A stretch of 5,476 bases of DNA from DAMCAP01 sp964369265 (GTDB taxonomy: Bacteria > Bacillota > Clostridia > Oscillospirales > Ruminococcaceae): assembly GCA_964369265.1 (NCBI GenBank), contig CAYJEV010000111.1, positions 1 through 5,476 on the forward strand, written 5' to 3'. The notes beneath the pieces were generated by a model. The model made no database searches. It worked only from the letters and a program-made list of their open reading frames with translations, and was not told the origin of the DNA. Below, piece after piece: positions 5,331 to 5,476 of the stretch. Each line of letters opens with the position of its first letter. Position 1 is the first letter of the stretch. A program made the position numbers and the translations under genes.

Positions 5331-5345
5331 GTTTGCTTTGCAAAC
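5331..5345. repeat. TTT-loop hairpin between copies 2 and 3
   Basis: GTTTGC-TTT-GCAAAC is a perfect 6-bp stem with a TTT loop, four bases after copy 2. It belongs by shape to the triloop hairpins elsewhere in both flanks. It has no following T-tract. Confidence 0.4.
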
Positions 5346-5359
5346 AATTGCCTCGCAGG

Positions 5360-5476
5360 GGCGATGTGCAGGACGATTGCCACCCTTATGCACAATAATG
5401 CTCTTATCATTCTTTACTCAGCTGATAAGAGCTCAAAACTTTAAAAAATTGCCATGCTGAGTGGCAGAATGGAGCA
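5360..5476 (+). repeat. Interspersed structured element, copy 3 (long form, at window edge)
   Basis: This copy aligns gap-free with 477-593 (102 of 117 bases identical), including the 38-base upstream extension absent from copy 2. Its 79-base core equals copy 2 exactly. The hairpin AGGGCG/CGCCCT of copy 1's extension is degraded here (AGGACG and CACCCT). The window stops within the final GGAGCA, so it is unknown whether the last base of the palindrome or a start codon follows, as in copy 1. Confidence 0.8.

Larger units (their letters stand above)
5110..5476. other. Gene-free 3' flank filled with repeats
   Basis: No coding region is supported in these 367 bases. They contain two TTT/AAA-loop hairpins, an inverted heptamer module, and two copies of the interspersed element separated by about 70 bases. 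No stem followed directly by a T-tract is seen after rlmN, so transcription may continue into the next gene, possibly prpC/prkC as in other Clostridia. That gene would lie outside the window. Confidence 0.75.

Noticed and set aside
5249..5476. Repeat-spacer-repeat look of copies 2 and 3, suggesting a CRISPR array
   Set aside because: The repeats are 79 bp, far longer than CRISPR repeats. Only two units exist, the spacer contains part of the long-form element, and a diverged copy lies 4.7 kb away.

Overview
The window is AT-rich bacterial chromosome. It holds one complete co-directional operon of five housekeeping genes on the + strand: def - fmt - yugP-type metallopeptidase - rsmB - rlmN (599-5109). 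This gene order is well known from Clostridia (Bacillota), where prpC/prkC (PP2C phosphatase and Ser/Thr kinase) and rsgA often follow. The Shine-Dalgarno sites, the frequent AAA/ATA/AGA codons and the protein motifs agree with a clostridial anaerobe. The species cannot be named from this window.

The genes are tightly packed, with gaps of 2, 16, 20 and 33 bp, and all five proteins keep their catalytic motifs. Four act on translation: Def and Fmt form the N-formyl-methionine cycle, and RsmB and RlmN methylate rRNA (RlmN also tRNA in some bacteria). The fifth is a membrane-embedded zinc protease of the YugP family.

The flanks (1-598 and 5110-5476) contain no convincing gene but are full of small palindromes. 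Left to right, the 5' flank holds: two tandem hairpins (6-42); a 10-bp inverted repeat with distant arms (62-141); an 18-bp imperfect direct repeat (188-241); a 10-bp hairpin next to an A-tract (255-294); a heptamer array followed by a TTT-loop hairpin (324-373); and two hairpins with GTAG next to the stem on the minus strand, the layout of REP elements (381-410 and 450-474).

The most interesting feature is an interspersed element with a ~79-bp core (about 117 bp in its longer form), present three times in the same orientation. One copy abuts def (477-594) and two identical cores lie after rlmN (5249-5327 and 5398-5476, the last ending at the window edge). Each core can fold as two hairpins with complementary loops (a possible kissing pair) or as one long stem that would cover the terminal GGAG. 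Three linked substitutions between the copies keep both folds possible. In the first copy, that GGAG is the def ribosome-binding site and a TATAAT lies at the core boundary, so the repeat appears to have become the def leader. I regard this as a REP/MITE-like structured element with a possible regulatory role. Function is inference.
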